From the NCBI GenBank assembly GCA_019637435.1, contig JAHBVO010000006.1, positions 558,001 to 622,000 of the forward strand: a stretch of 64,000 nt of DNA, in the 5' to 3' direction. Positions 54,907 to 63,053 of this stretch are shown here, one piece after another. Position 1 is the stretch's first letter; each line of letters opens with the position of its first letter. Position numbers and translations under genes: made by a program. A model generated the notes under the pieces. That model saw only the letters and a list, made by a program, of their open reading frames with translations, was not told where the DNA came from and searched no databases. This DNA is from Candidatus Obscuribacterales bacterium (GTDB taxonomy: Bacteria; Cyanobacteriota; Vampirovibrionia; Obscuribacterales; Obscuribacteraceae).

Positions 54907-55689
54907 TTGAAGATCGCAGTATGTGTGAAATCAGTCCCCGATACGGAAACAAAAATCAGCATCGCAGCGGACAAAAAGAACATCGAATTGAACGGTGTAC
55001 GTTTTATCACCAGCCCCTTTGATGAATTCGCAATCGAAGAAGCTATCAAGCTCAAAGAGAAAAACGGTGGAGAAACCGTCGCCATCTCTGTCGGCGGCAA
55101 AGAAGTAACTGACGTTTTGAGAGACAGCCTGGCGCGCGGCATCGACTCAGCAGTTCATGTTGACGATCCGGACCTGACCTGGCTCGACCCCCTCAGCACA
55201 GCAAAAGTTCTTGCTGCTGCCATCAAAGATGGTGGCTACGACGTTGTGCTCTGCGGACAGCAAGGTGTCGGCGGCGACAACTCGCAGGTCCCCTCGATTC
55301 TCGCTGAGCTTCTCAACATTCCACAAGTCACCCTGGTAGTGAAACTTGAAATCGACGGCACAAAATTCAGAGCGGAGCGTGAAATCGAAGGCGCTCACGA
55401 ATTCGTAGAAGGCTCACTACCGGCTGTATTCAGCGCCCAGAAAGGTTTGAACGAGCCCCGCTACCCCTCCATCAAAGGCGTAATGGCAGCTCGCAGAAAA
55501 GAGATCGCAGTAAAAAATGCTGAAGCTCTCGGCATCAAAGGCACTGTCGGCGGTGACAATCGCAAAGTCGTCATCAAAGAAATGACGTTGCCGCCGGACA
55601 GAGGTCAAGGACGCCGTCTCGAAGGCGATGTTGACGCCCAAGTCAAAACGCTCGTAGACCTGCTTCGCAAAGAAGCACACGTTATCTAA
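54907..55689 (+). CDS. etfB: Electron transfer flavoprotein beta subunit
   Basis: 260 residues. The start is TTG 54907, giving the family-typical KIAVCVKSVPDTETKI, and is preceded by GGAGG (54893-54897) at nine bases; the GTG at 54880 would place the ribosome site inside the gene. The beta-subunit segment FDEFAIEEAI and the AMP-site region CGQQGVGGDNSQVPSILAELLN are visible. It forms a heterodimer with EtfA and shuttles electrons between dehydrogenases and the quinone pool. etfA follows after 32 bp. Confidence 0.95.
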   Translation: MKIAVCVKSVPDTETKISIAADKKNIELNGVRFITSPFDEFAIEEAIKLKEKNGGETVAISVGGKEVTDVLRDSLARGIDSAVHVDDPDLTWLDPLSTAKVLAAAIKDGGYDVVLCGQQGVGGDNSQVPSILAELLNIPQVTLVVKLEIDGTKFRAEREIEGAHEFVEGSLPAVFSAQKGLNEPRYPSIKGVMAARRKEIAVKNAEALGIKGTVGGDNRKVVIKEMTLPPDRGQGRRLEGDVDAQVKTLVDLLRKEAHVI

Positions 55690-55721
55690 TTGCCGTCGCC
55701 AAGAAATTCAGGAGATAAAAA

Positions 55722-56702
55722 ATGAGTCAAGGTATTCTGGTTTTCATCGAACAACGCAACGGTCAAATCCGCAAAGCAAGTCTGGAAGCCCTTTGTGAAG
55801 CACAAAAGCACGCTGGACTTTCAGGTGGCAGCGTCACCGCTCTCATCATCGGCGAAAACGTCAAAGGTTTGACAGCCGAAGTAGGCAAGTACAATCCAAC
55901 AAAAATTCTGGTAGCGGACGGCGCCGAATTCGGCTCCTACTCAGCAGAAGCTTACACAGAAGCATTGGCCGAGGCTGTTAAGAAAACCGACCCGCGTTTC
56001 GTCTTCGCAGCGCAAACCGCAATGGCAAGAGATTTCCTCCCGCGCGCAGCAGCACGTTGCGACGCACCGGTAATCTCTGACGTCATGAGCTTCATCGTTG
56101 ATGGCGACAAACTCGGACCGGTCCGTCCCATGTACTCGGGCAAGTGCTTCGGACAATACGAAATCAACAGCCCGCTTGCTTTCATTACAGTCCGCCCTAA
56201 CGTGTTCCCAGTCTCAGCGCCTGACGCCTCAGCCGCACCAGCCGTCGAAGACCTGGCAATCAAGCCCGAAAACATCAGAGCGAAAGTTGTCGAAACCCAC
56301 AAATCCGAAGGTTCCAAAATCGAACTCAGCGAAGCTTCGATTGTCGTCGCAGGCGGTCGTGGCATCAAAGGTCCGGAAAACTGGGGCGTGCTCGAAGAGC
56401 TCTGCGACGCGCTCGGCGCAGCGCTAGCAGCATCGCGTGCGGTAGTTGACGCCGGATGGATCGACCACCAACATCAGGTCGGACAAACAGGTAAGGTAGT
56501 CAGCCCGCAACTCTACATCGCTTGCGGAATCTCCGGCGCGATTCAACACCTCGCCGGTATGTCTTCATCCAAAGTGATTGTCGCAATCAACAAAGATGCT
56601 GAAGCTCCGATCTTCAAACACGCCACCTACGGTGTGGTTGGTGATATCTTCGAGGTTGTGCCGAAACTCACAGCCGAGATCAAGAATCTCCAGAACAACT
56701 AA
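55722..56702 (+). CDS. etfA: Electron transfer flavoprotein alpha subunit
   Basis: 326 residues, standard length. The C-terminal FAD-binding domain has VVAGGRGIKGPENW, ASRAVVDAGWIDHQHQVGQTGKVVSPQLYIACGISGAIQH (split here into its family features) and INKDAEAPIFKHATYGVVGD, all typical. AGGAG lies seven bases before the ATG. It is the partner of EtfB just upstream and the last gene before a strong terminator. The oxidoreductases and the ETF-quinone oxidoreductase they serve are not in the window. Confidence 0.96.
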   Translation: MSQGILVFIEQRNGQIRKASLEALCEAQKHAGLSGGSVTALIIGENVKGLTAEVGKYNPTKILVADGAEFGSYSAEAYTEALAEAVKKTDPRFVFAAQTAMARDFLPRAAARCDAPVISDVMSFIVDGDKLGPVRPMYSGKCFGQYEINSPLAFITVRPNVFPVSAPDASAAPAVEDLAIKPENIRAKVVETHKSEGSKIELSEASIVVAGGRGIKGPENWGVLEELCDALGAALAASRAVVDAGWIDHQHQVGQTGKVVSPQLYIACGISGAIQHLAGMSSSKVIVAINKDAEAPIFKHATYGVVGDIFEVVPKLTAEIKNLQNN

Positions 56703-56776
56703 CTCGCACTGGTTCTAAACTTGAAGCTGTCTCGGCAGCAATTGTTGGAACAAAAACGCGAAAGTCAAAACGCAAG

Positions 56777-56803
56777 AAGGGTCGAGAATATCTCGACCCT
56801 TTT
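56777..56803 (+). terminator. Rho-independent terminator of etfBA
   Basis: Perfect 11-bp stem AAGGGTCGAGA/TCTCGACCCTT, 3-nt loop ATA, with TTTT after. Confidence 0.93.
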
Positions 56804-56882
56804 CGCTCACTCACGAAAAATTCTTGGTGGAAACCGTTTCGATCACTGGAAATAGCTATCCGAAAACAGTTTCGCCGAATAC

Positions 56883-57632
56883 CTAGAACGCGCTGCGGCG
56901 AGGCATTTGACGCTCCTGCCGATGGTCAGTGCGATCTGTCGGCATGCGTTGAATATCATCAACACGGCTTCCACCCGCCTGCCCGGTTCTGCTTACGGAA
57001 TCGGTCTTGTCTTTCGTGTCGCCGTTCACTTTCGGTTCGAGCTTGGCCTTCTCGTCCGCTTTCTTCTCGTCCGCTTTCTTCTCTGCCGCTTTGTCTGCCG
57101 CTTTGTCTTTCGCTTTGTCTTTCGCTTTGTCTTTCGCCTTCTCGTTCTCTAAATCTTTGTCTTTGCTTTTTTCTTTGTCTTTGTCTTTGACAATCTCGTT
57201 CTTATCCTTACCTTCGTTCTTATCCTTACCTTCGTTCTTATCCTTACCTTCGCACTTATCCTTACCTTCGCTCTTATCCTTCTCTTCGTTCTTATCCTTA
57301 CCTTCGCACTTATCCTTACTCAGTTCTTTCTCAGCGATGCTGTTCTTATCCTTGCCGTCAGTCTTTTCTGCGGACTTCAGGTCGATGAACTTACCGTCGG
57401 CGCTCTTACCGTCCCTGTTATTAACATCACGACTGTCCAAACTGACTTTCAAATCCGTCTTGAAGATGTTGTCAAATTCTAGGCTATCAGCGTTGCGCCC
57501 GTTGTTGCGTGAATCACGACTTGAGGATGCAGAACTATTTTTCGCCATTTCCTCGAACACTTCATTGTGAAGACCGGAGTTGGAGCTCGATGACACTGCT
57601 TCGTTTTTGTTCTCGAGTTGTTCGATGTTCAT
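56883..57632 (-). CDS. Lys/Asp-rich hexapeptide-repeat protein
   Basis: 249 residues from the ATG at 57632 (GAGGA at nine bases; the frame extends to 57677). The middle is built of EGKDKN/EGKDKS/EGKDKC hexapeptides and then KDKEKSKDKD and AKDKAKDKAADKA runs, with 18-bp DNA units around 57190-57330. A Ser/Asn-rich N-terminus and an Arg/Gln-rich C-terminus (DRTDHRQERQMPRR) flank it. No signal peptide, membrane segment or known domain. It is predicted to be extended or coiled and highly charged; possibly nucleic-acid or polyphosphate associated, which is speculation. Confidence 0.72.
   Translation of the reverse strand: MNIEQLENKNEAVSSSSNSGLHNEVFEEMAKNSSASSSRDSRNNGRNADSLEFDNIFKTDLKVSLDSRDVNNRDGKSADGKFIDLKSAEKTDGKDKNSIAEKELSKDKCEGKDKNEEKDKSEGKDKCEGKDKNEGKDKNEGKDKNEIVKDKDKEKSKDKDLENEKAKDKAKDKAKDKAADKAAEKKADEKKADEKAKLEPKVNGDTKDKTDSVSRTGQAGGSRVDDIQRMPTDRTDHRQERQMPRRSAF
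57190..57330. repeat. 18-bp coding tandem repeat in the Lys/Asp-rich gene
   Basis: On the plus strand the unit reads TTATCCTTACCTTCGTTC with variants; about seven copies encode the EGKDKN hexapeptides. Confidence 0.85.
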
Positions 57633-57798
57633 TTGGGAAATCCTCATAGAAACGCAATAGGAAAGTGAGCACACCACCTGCGATACCAGTCACTTGCTCG
57701 GTACTTTGCGGCGCTCGGTGGCGGTTGGTGACTCTATTAACCGCGATCCAATGTGAAAACAATGTGAGCACTCAAATCAGCGCACCTGTTTAAGTTTC

Positions 57799-57824
57799 AA
57801 AAGAGCGCGTTTCGAGAGAACGCG
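57799..57824 (-). terminator. Terminator of the 57878 response-regulator gene
   Basis: On the minus strand CGCGTT, loop CTCTCGA, AACGCG, then CTCTTTTG. It lies about 55 bp past the stop. Confidence 0.6.
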
Positions 57825-57877
57825 TTCTGACCGGACATTGTTTAAAACGGGATCAGCGAAACTTTTCATCCATCGCA

Positions 57878-58555
57878 CTACGATTTCGATTGCACTACGT
57901 AACCGAAACCGCGATTAGTTTTCACAAAATCATCCATGCCAATCTTGGCCAGTTTGAACCGAAGCGTCTTCATACAGGTACGAACCGAATCCTCGGACCC
58001 TTCACTCTCCGAAGACCAAATGGCAGTCAGCAACTGCTTTGCAGAGTAGTGCGTATCCGGATGCTTCATCATATATTCCAACAGTGAACATTCTGTAGGC
58101 ATCAATTGAATCTGTTTTGCACCGGAGTAAACGGTTCGCGTACTAACCTCCAGTTGAACACCATTTACCTGGAGTTTCTCCGACAAAACCGCAGCCGGAC
58201 GGCGCAGCAAGCTGCGAACGCGAGCCGCTAGTTCGCGAATCTCGAATGGTTTTATCAGAAAATCATCCGCACCGGAATCCAAACCAGACTCCTTATAAGT
58301 GATATCACTCTGAGCGGTAAGAAACAAAATAGGAGTCTGTCCGCCATTTTTCCTAAACTGTCGGCAGACTTCCAGCCCACTCATACCCGGCAAATTCCAG
58401 TCGAGCACAATCAGGTCATAACTAAAACTGGACAATAGCTGCATGCCGTCTTCGCCTGAGCTTGCCGCTTCGCAAACATAACCTTGCTCGCGAAACCAGG
58501 CCGTTAATTGATCGGCAATTGCCGCATCATCCTCAACTATCAATAGTTTTGCCAT
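57878..58555 (-). CDS. OmpR-family response regulator
   Basis: 225 residues. Receiver: LIVEDDAAI acidic pair, LIVLDWNLPGMSG phospho-acceptor, FLTAQSD, LIKPFEI. Winged helix with LMPTECSLLEYMMKHP and RTCMKTLRFKLAKIG to NRGFGYVV. All key residues are intact. It has no kinase neighbour. It is distinct from the PhoB-like and 17035 regulators and lies upstream of the charged repeat protein on the same strand. Confidence 0.93.
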   Translation of the reverse strand: MAKLLIVEDDAAIADQLTAWFREQGYVCEAASSGEDGMQLLSSFSYDLIVLDWNLPGMSGLEVCRQFRKNGGQTPILFLTAQSDITYKESGLDSGADDFLIKPFEIRELAARVRSLLRRPAAVLSEKLQVNGVQLEVSTRTVYSGAKQIQLMPTECSLLEYMMKHPDTHYSAKQLLTAIWSSESEGSEDSVRTCMKTLRFKLAKIGMDDFVKTNRGFGYVVQSKS

Positions 58556-58567
58556 TCGCCAGGGTCC

Positions 58568-58632
58568 GTGCTAGTTCCGAATAGGCGCTAATTCGATGAG
58601 CGCTAGTTCCGAACGCGTGCCAGTTTCGAGTG
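58568..58632. repeat. Degenerate ~17-bp tandem repeat 3' of the sugar-modifying gene
   Basis: Four units: GTGCTAGTTCCGAATAG (58568-58584), GCGCTAATTCGATGA (58585-58599), GCGCTAGTTCCGAACGC (58600-58616), GTGCCAGTTTCGAGTGC (58617 to the stop at 58633). Confidence 0.7.
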
Positions 58633-59571
58633 CTATTTACGCTCGCGAACTCGTTTGAGAAACACACCATATTCGCGAATGTAATCGTTCGCATCATAGT
58701 ATTCAGACGCAAAAACTAGCAGCACCGCATCTTCCGAATACTTGTATTGAATTCCCCAGGTCATCGCCGGCAGGAATAATCCGAGGTTTGGTTTATCCAA
58801 AAGAAACTGCTCGCGACGCTCGCCATCATCAGCAACTACTTGAACCGAGCCCTTCACTGCGATCAAAAACTGGTGGCACGTGATGTGCGCATGTTCGCCG
58901 CGCGTTTTCTCAGTCGGAACATCGTAAACCAAAAAATATCTCTTAGGCGAAAACGGAATGTCGCGCTCGAACTCGCCCACGGACAGGGCGCCGCGCATAT
59001 CGTTTACCGCTTTGAAATAATGCAGCTGCACACCCGCGACAGCCGACTTACGAATTCCAAAGTCCGGCGTCGTTGAAGTTTCCTTCTCGTCCATCGTGGA
59101 CGTGTCGGTATCTGCGTAACCAATAATCTTTGCAGGATTGCCGACGACAATAGCATTCGGCGGGACGGAACGCGTTACAACAGCGCCGGCGCCAATCATA
59201 GCGTTGCGCCCGATTCGAATTCCGGGAAGAATCGTCGCGTTAGCACCGATCGAGGCGCCCTCCTCGACCACGATTCGCAAGAACTCATCAGGATAAACCT
59301 TACTGCGCGGTCGCTTGTCATTGGTGAAAGTGGCGTTCGGTCCAACAAAAACATTGTCCTCGAGCGTTATGCCGTCCCAAATCTGGACGCCACACTTGAT
59401 AGTGACATTGTTGCCAAGCTTGACGTCGTTCTCGATAAAAACACCGTCGCAGATGTTGCAGTTGGAGCCGATAACCGCGCCGGGTAAAACGTGAGCAAAC
59501 GCCCAGATCTTGGTGTCAGCACCAACGTTTGCGGACTCACAGATCCCCTTTTCATGTACGAAGAAATTCAT
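58633..59571 (-). CDS. Fusion of hexapeptide acetyltransferase and FdtA/QdtA-like sugar ketoisomerase
   Basis: 312 residues. Residues 1-~155 are a left-handed beta-helix acyltransferase of the WbpD/FdtC type (VGADTKIWAFAHVLPGAVIG, NATFTNDKRPRSKVYPDE, then GAGAVVTRSVPPNAIVVGNPAKII). Residues ~180-312 are a cupin like WxcM/FdtA (YFLVYDVPTEKTRGEHAHITCHQFLIAVKGSV), which isomerises dTDP-4-keto-6-deoxyglucose. The combination is known from WxcM-like proteins and makes N-acetylated amino-deoxy sugars for surface glycans. Here it is alone, without the aminotransferase or dTDP-glucose genes. The substrate is therefore inferred. Confidence 0.88.
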   Translation of the reverse strand: MNFFVHEKGICESANVGADTKIWAFAHVLPGAVIGSNCNICDGVFIENDVKLGNNVTIKCGVQIWDGITLEDNVFVGPNATFTNDKRPRSKVYPDEFLRIVVEEGASIGANATILPGIRIGRNAMIGAGAVVTRSVPPNAIVVGNPAKIIGYADTDTSTMDEKETSTTPDFGIRKSAVAGVQLHYFKAVNDMRGALSVGEFERDIPFSPKRYFLVYDVPTEKTRGEHAHITCHQFLIAVKGSVQVVADDGERREQFLLDKPNLGLFLPAMTWGIQYKYSEDAVLLVFASEYYDANDYIREYGVFLKRVRERK

Positions 59572-59680
59572 TTGGTTTCACTGCCGATAGGTACCTCCAA
59601 TAATATACGTCCTTGAAGACCATTTGTGCGTGCGGTTCAATAAGCGTAAATGATTGAAAAAACGATTCAGTCCTGATTAA

Positions 59681-59699
59681 TTCTCCCAAAATGGGAGAA
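59681..59699. promoter_or_regulatory. higBA operator 1
   Basis: Perfect palindrome TTCTCCCAAAATGGGAGAA (8-bp arms, AAA centre). It overlaps the -10 of a candidate promoter TTGAAA (59654-59659)-17 bp-TTAATT (59677-59682). Confidence 0.75.
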
Positions 59700-59713
59700 A
59701 ACCATTGCCGAAA

Positions 59714-59732
59714 TTCTCCCAAAATGGGAGGA
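59714..59732. promoter_or_regulatory. higBA operator 2
   Basis: Same palindrome core CTCCCAAAATGGGAG, with one mismatch pair outside it. Its centre is 33 bp from that of operator 1 (about three helical turns), and it covers the higB ribosome site GGGAGGA. Confidence 0.75.
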
Positions 59733-59735
59733 TAG

Positions 59736-60068
59736 ATGTTAGTTGGGGCCACAATCCGTATGAAGATCAACCACTGGGGCAGGGCGCGCCAATTCATCAA
59801 AGACCACCCTGAAGCAGCTAGCCCTTTACGAAACTGGAAGAAGTCAGTCGTCGAAGCCACTTGGACCAGCTTTCCAGAAATCAAAGAGACGTTCAACAGT
59901 GTCGATTGGTACGGGGGAGCGAGCATCTTTAACATTGCTGGCAACAACCTCCGACTGATTGCTATCTGCCGCTTTGAATTAGGCCGACTGTATATCGACA
60001 AAGTTTTGACGCATGAAGAATACGATAAAGGCGCCTGGAGAAAGCGTTACGATAAGAAAAAGAAATAG
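59736..60068 (+). CDS. higB: HigB-family mRNA interferase toxin
   Basis: 110 residues, RelE-like fold of the HigB_toxin family: WTSFPEIKETFNSVDW, then FNIAGNNLRLIAICRFELGRLYIDKVLTHEEYD, closely similar in form to E. coli HigB. It cleaves mRNA on the ribosome unless bound by HigA. Toxin precedes antitoxin, the usual inverted order for hig loci. GGGAGGA stands five bases before the ATG. The gene is complete, and the antitoxin ATG follows after 12 bp. Confidence 0.92.
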   Translation: MLVGATIRMKINHWGRARQFIKDHPEAASPLRNWKKSVVEATWTSFPEIKETFNSVDWYGGASIFNIAGNNLRLIAICRFELGRLYIDKVLTHEEYDKGAWRKRYDKKKK

Positions 60069-60080
60069 CGGAGGTGACTA

Positions 60081-60503
60081 ATGAAACTAGTCTACAAGCC
60101 CGACAAGAAATACCTAGACTGCATCAAGCGATTTCCTCTGAAGCCACTGCGTTCAGATGAAGAAAACGAGATGGCCGCAAAAATTTGCGATGAACTCTTG
60201 GACAACTTTGATTCTCTATCGGAGCAAGAGCATGATTATTTTGAGGTTCTATCAAAGCTGGTCGAAGAATACGAATCACAATGGCAAGAAGAGAAGAATG
60301 TCGAACCCCGTGAGCTGATTGTTTTTCTCATGGAGCAAAATAAGCTCACTCAAACCGATTTAATACCGGAATTTGGTAGCTCTTCTCGCGCTTCCGAATA
60401 CTTGGCTGGTATGCGCGATTTATCGCTAAAGCAAATACTCAAACTTGCCAAACGGTTTCAATTATCTCCAACAGCATTCATCAGCAGAGAGCAAATGAAG
60501 TGA
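60081..60503 (+). CDS. higA: HigA-family antitoxin with HTH domain
   Basis: 140 residues. An N-terminal helical toxin-binding part is followed by a Cro/CI-type HTH (about 85-135: LIVFLMEQNKLTQTDLIPEF, SSRASEYLAGMRDLSLKQILKLAKRF). It neutralises HigB and is expected to bind the two palindromes upstream of higB to repress the operon. GGAGG precedes its ATG. The pair looks intact and could serve in stress response or defence. Confidence 0.92.
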   Translation: MKLVYKPDKKYLDCIKRFPLKPLRSDEENEMAAKICDELLDNFDSLSEQEHDYFEVLSKLVEEYESQWQEEKNVEPRELIVFLMEQNKLTQTDLIPEFGSSSRASEYLAGMRDLSLKQILKLAKRFQLSPTAFISREQMK

Positions 60504-60562
60504 ACTCAGAATCGCGCAAAGCCACTCGGTTTAACACAGGTAATTAAAGAAAGATATCGAGC

Positions 60563-61360
60563 TTAAACATTTGGCTGTACCAGCTTCAACAACTGGTCCT
60601 CCGGAAGTTCACTGGCGTAAACCACATCGATGCCCTGCCTGGAAAACATAACGAGATTGACATTGCCAACGCGTGAAATTGATGTCTGTTTGTCACCGAA
60701 TCTATGGTTGGGTTCGAATTTTATGACCCCAGACGGCGCTTCGTAGCAGTCGATACAAATGTCACTGCCATCTTTTTTGAAACACATGCGGACAATTTCT
60801 TTGCCGTTCGCTTGAAGGATTTCAGCACCACCCAGGTTGTATGCAACCAGTTTCGCATCAATCAATGGAAATCCAACCTCGGCTTTTTGAGCCAGTTCTA
60901 TAGAACGTGATGAGAATCCGTCATCGTAGTTCTGCAAGTCCATGCCATGCGAAGTCTTGCTAATTAATTCATCTAATGTCAAATCTTTGGATGCCTGAAG
61001 AGAAACAGTTTCGCCAGCGACAGTGTTGCCCCCTTGTAATTTCGCATTGGTCAAGAATGCGGCGACAAGCACCAGAGGCAGAATGCATGCAACTGCAAGA
61101 AGCCACGTATTTTTTCCGACAACGCTCTTTTCTTTTTCGACAAGATCGAGATTGAGTTTAATTTTCGATTCCAGATCTGTATTTGGAGGAAAGGTTTTGA
61201 CAATATCTTTCACCCCTGAGCGAACAAGCAAGGCGCTATTCCAGATGCTTGAGCACCTTGTGCATTCACCGATGTGGCTGTTAAATAGAGCTGTTTGTTC
61301 AACGGTAAGTTCGTTGTCGAGCGCAGGCGAACAAAGCGCACGAGCCTCATCACATTTCAT
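60563..61360 (-). CDS. Anti-sigma factor with zinc-finger domain
   Basis: 265 residues. The N-terminal ASD/zinc-finger motif is HIGECTRC (HxxxCxxC) preceded by KCDEARALCSPALDNEL, typical of ZAS-family anti-sigma factors. One membrane helix (about 85-103, TWLLAVACILPLVLVAAFL) separates it from an extracytoplasmic domain with a Cys pair (CFKKDGSDICIDC) that could sense redox state. It overlaps the sigma gene by 11 bp. GAGGGGAG precedes the ATG. It is predicted to hold the ECF sigma factor at the membrane until a signal arrives. Confidence 0.88.
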   Translation of the reverse strand: MKCDEARALCSPALDNELTVEQTALFNSHIGECTRCSSIWNSALLVRSGVKDIVKTFPPNTDLESKIKLNLDLVEKEKSVVGKNTWLLAVACILPLVLVAAFLTNAKLQGGNTVAGETVSLQASKDLTLDELISKTSHGMDLQNYDDGFSSRSIELAQKAEVGFPLIDAKLVAYNLGGAEILQANGKEIVRMCFKKDGSDICIDCYEAPSGVIKFEPNHRFGDKQTSISRVGNVNLVMFSRQGIDVVYASELPEDQLLKLVQPNV

Positions 61361-61946
61361 TCGTTTGCTCCCCTCTGGGTAGGTTTTTACTCCGCGCGGA
61401 ATCGGGAATTTCCTGTGCCGTCAAAAACTCGGCTAACGCTCTTCGGGCTCGATACAGCCGAGACATTACTGTTCCGATTGGTACACCTAATAGATCGGCG
61501 ATATCTTGATATTTCATATCACTGACTTCACGCATCACAAATGGTGTCGCAAACTGATCGGGTAATGATGCGATTGCGGCAGCAAGCAGATCGAGAGTGA
61601 AGTTCTGCGAAACCAACTCGTCAGGACCTATTTGCTCATCGATCAAGCTTTCGACGAGACCGTCGTCTCCATCGAGAGTTAACAACGTTGGTCTTCCCTG
61701 CATGCTACTGACCCGATCCTTGATTGTATTCAGAAGTATTGTGTAGAGCCACGAGCGCTCATTGGTTTCTTCCTTATAAGAATCGATCGATCTGAATGCC
61801 TTCATGAACGTCTGTTGAACAACGTCTTCCGAGTCTTCATGACTGTTTAAACGAACTCGTGCGTATTTGTAAAACTCGCTCGAATATTTGTTGACCCAGA
61901 GACCAACCTTATCCTTTTTCGAATTCGTTCTTCGCCAGATATTCAT
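61350..61946 (-). CDS. ECF-family RNA polymerase sigma factor
   Basis: 198 residues. Region 2 (about 25-95, DSEDVVQQTFMKAFRSIDSY and RSWLYTILLNTIKDRV) binds core polymerase and the -10 box; region 4 (about 130-180, SLPDQFATPFVMREVSDMKYQDIADLLGVPIGTVMSRLYRARRAL) is the -35-recognising helix-turn-helix. It is followed, with overlap, by its anti-sigma, and its ATG is 15 bp from the end of msrBA on the same strand, so the three are probably one operon. Oxidative stress is the likely trigger, inferred from msrBA. Confidence 0.93.
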   Translation of the reverse strand: MNIWRRTNSKKDKVGLWVNKYSSEFYKYARVRLNSHEDSEDVVQQTFMKAFRSIDSYKEETNERSWLYTILLNTIKDRVSSMQGRPTLLTLDGDDGLVESLIDEQIGPDELVSQNFTLDLLAAAIASLPDQFATPFVMREVSDMKYQDIADLLGVPIGTVMSRLYRARRALAEFLTAQEIPDSARSKNLPRGEQTNEM

Positions 61947-61961
61947 AGGATGACGCCGGTA

Positions 61962-63053
61962 CTATTTGAACGTCACGTGACAGCCGGTATTCCCATGCTT
62001 GGCGAAATAGTCCTGGTGATGTTCTTCCGCGGTATAAAACTTGTTGAATGGCTCCAGTGATGTGACGATTTTTCCGTTCACCTTTCCGGATGCTTGGTAC
62101 TCAGCAATCGCTTTTTCTGCTTCTGCTTTTTCCTCTGGAGTTGAGTAGAAAATTGCCGACCTGTATTGATCGCCAATGTCGGGTCCCTGACGATTGACAG
62201 TTGTAGGGTCGTGCAGTTTCAAGAAATCAATAACCAGCTGGTTGTAGGTGATCAACTTCGGGTCGAACACTACACGCACGGTTTCTGCGTGTCCTGTCCC
62301 GTGTTCGCATACTTGGGCATATGTTGGATTCTCTGTTTTTCCACCGGTGTAACCAACAGTGGTGCTCGCCACTCCGGCGGTTCCTTTCAAGATGTCCTCT
62401 ACTCCCCAGAAGCATCCTGCCGCGAAGTATGCTACGTCCTTGCCATCTTTTCTCACCTTATCATCGTCTGCGACGGTGTAAAACGGTTTGTCAGCTTCTG
62501 CTGCGGTGTTAGGCTTCGCGGATGAACTCGCGACTGTTCCTTGCTTCTGATCAAAAGATAGAGAAGCTGAATTGATGCAGAAGCGCTTCCCAGTTGTTTT
62601 GGGTCCGTCGTCGAAAACATGTCCAAGGTGCGCTTCACACTTCGAGCAAACAACCTCATCGCGTTGCATGCCGTAACTGTTATCGGAGGCGACTTTGACG
62701 CTGCCTTTGTCTACTGGTCGATCAAAACTTGGCCATCCCGTTCCAGAATCAAATTTATTGTCTGAAACAAACAACGGCTGACCGCAGTTAACACATTTGT
62801 ACTCACCAGCGGCGTGGTTGTCCCAATACTCTCCAGTGAAAGCGCGCTCGGTGCCCTTCTCTCGAGTGACGTGATACTGCAATGGTGTCAGCTTCTTTTT
62901 CAATTCCTCAGCAGGTATCTCGCTTATTTTTTTCGTCATGTTGTCCTTCTTCTCTGAAACAGGTTGGGGCTGCTGCGCGTTGGTGCTGGAGCATGAACTC
63001 AAAAAGATCAAGCAAATGAGACTTGCAGCAAATGTATATTGACTTTTAGGCAT
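61962..63053 (-). CDS. msrBA: MsrB-MsrA fusion methionine sulfoxide reductase, lipoprotein
   Basis: 363 residues. A lipoprotein signal with lipobox LSSC (Cys21) suggests anchoring outside the cytoplasmic membrane. MsrB (about 45-170): CxxC zinc pairs CVNCGQ and CSKCEA, and catalytic Cys in GKRFCINSASL. MsrA (about 205-363): catalytic GCFWG, GHAETVRVVFDP and the HHQDYFAKH end. The order B-A differs from the more common A-B fusion. Together the domains repair both R- and S-methionine sulfoxide in periplasmic proteins. An in-frame Met at residue 39 could give a cytoplasmic form. Confidence 0.95.
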   Translation of the reverse strand: MPKSQYTFAASLICLIFLSSCSSTNAQQPQPVSEKKDNMTKKISEIPAEELKKKLTPLQYHVTREKGTERAFTGEYWDNHAAGEYKCVNCGQPLFVSDNKFDSGTGWPSFDRPVDKGSVKVASDNSYGMQRDEVVCSKCEAHLGHVFDDGPKTTGKRFCINSASLSFDQKQGTVASSSAKPNTAAEADKPFYTVADDDKVRKDGKDVAYFAAGCFWGVEDILKGTAGVASTTVGYTGGKTENPTYAQVCEHGTGHAETVRVVFDPKLITYNQLVIDFLKLHDPTTVNRQGPDIGDQYRSAIFYSTPEEKAEAEKAIAEYQASGKVNGKIVTSLEPFNKFYTAEEHHQDYFAKHGNTGCHVTFK

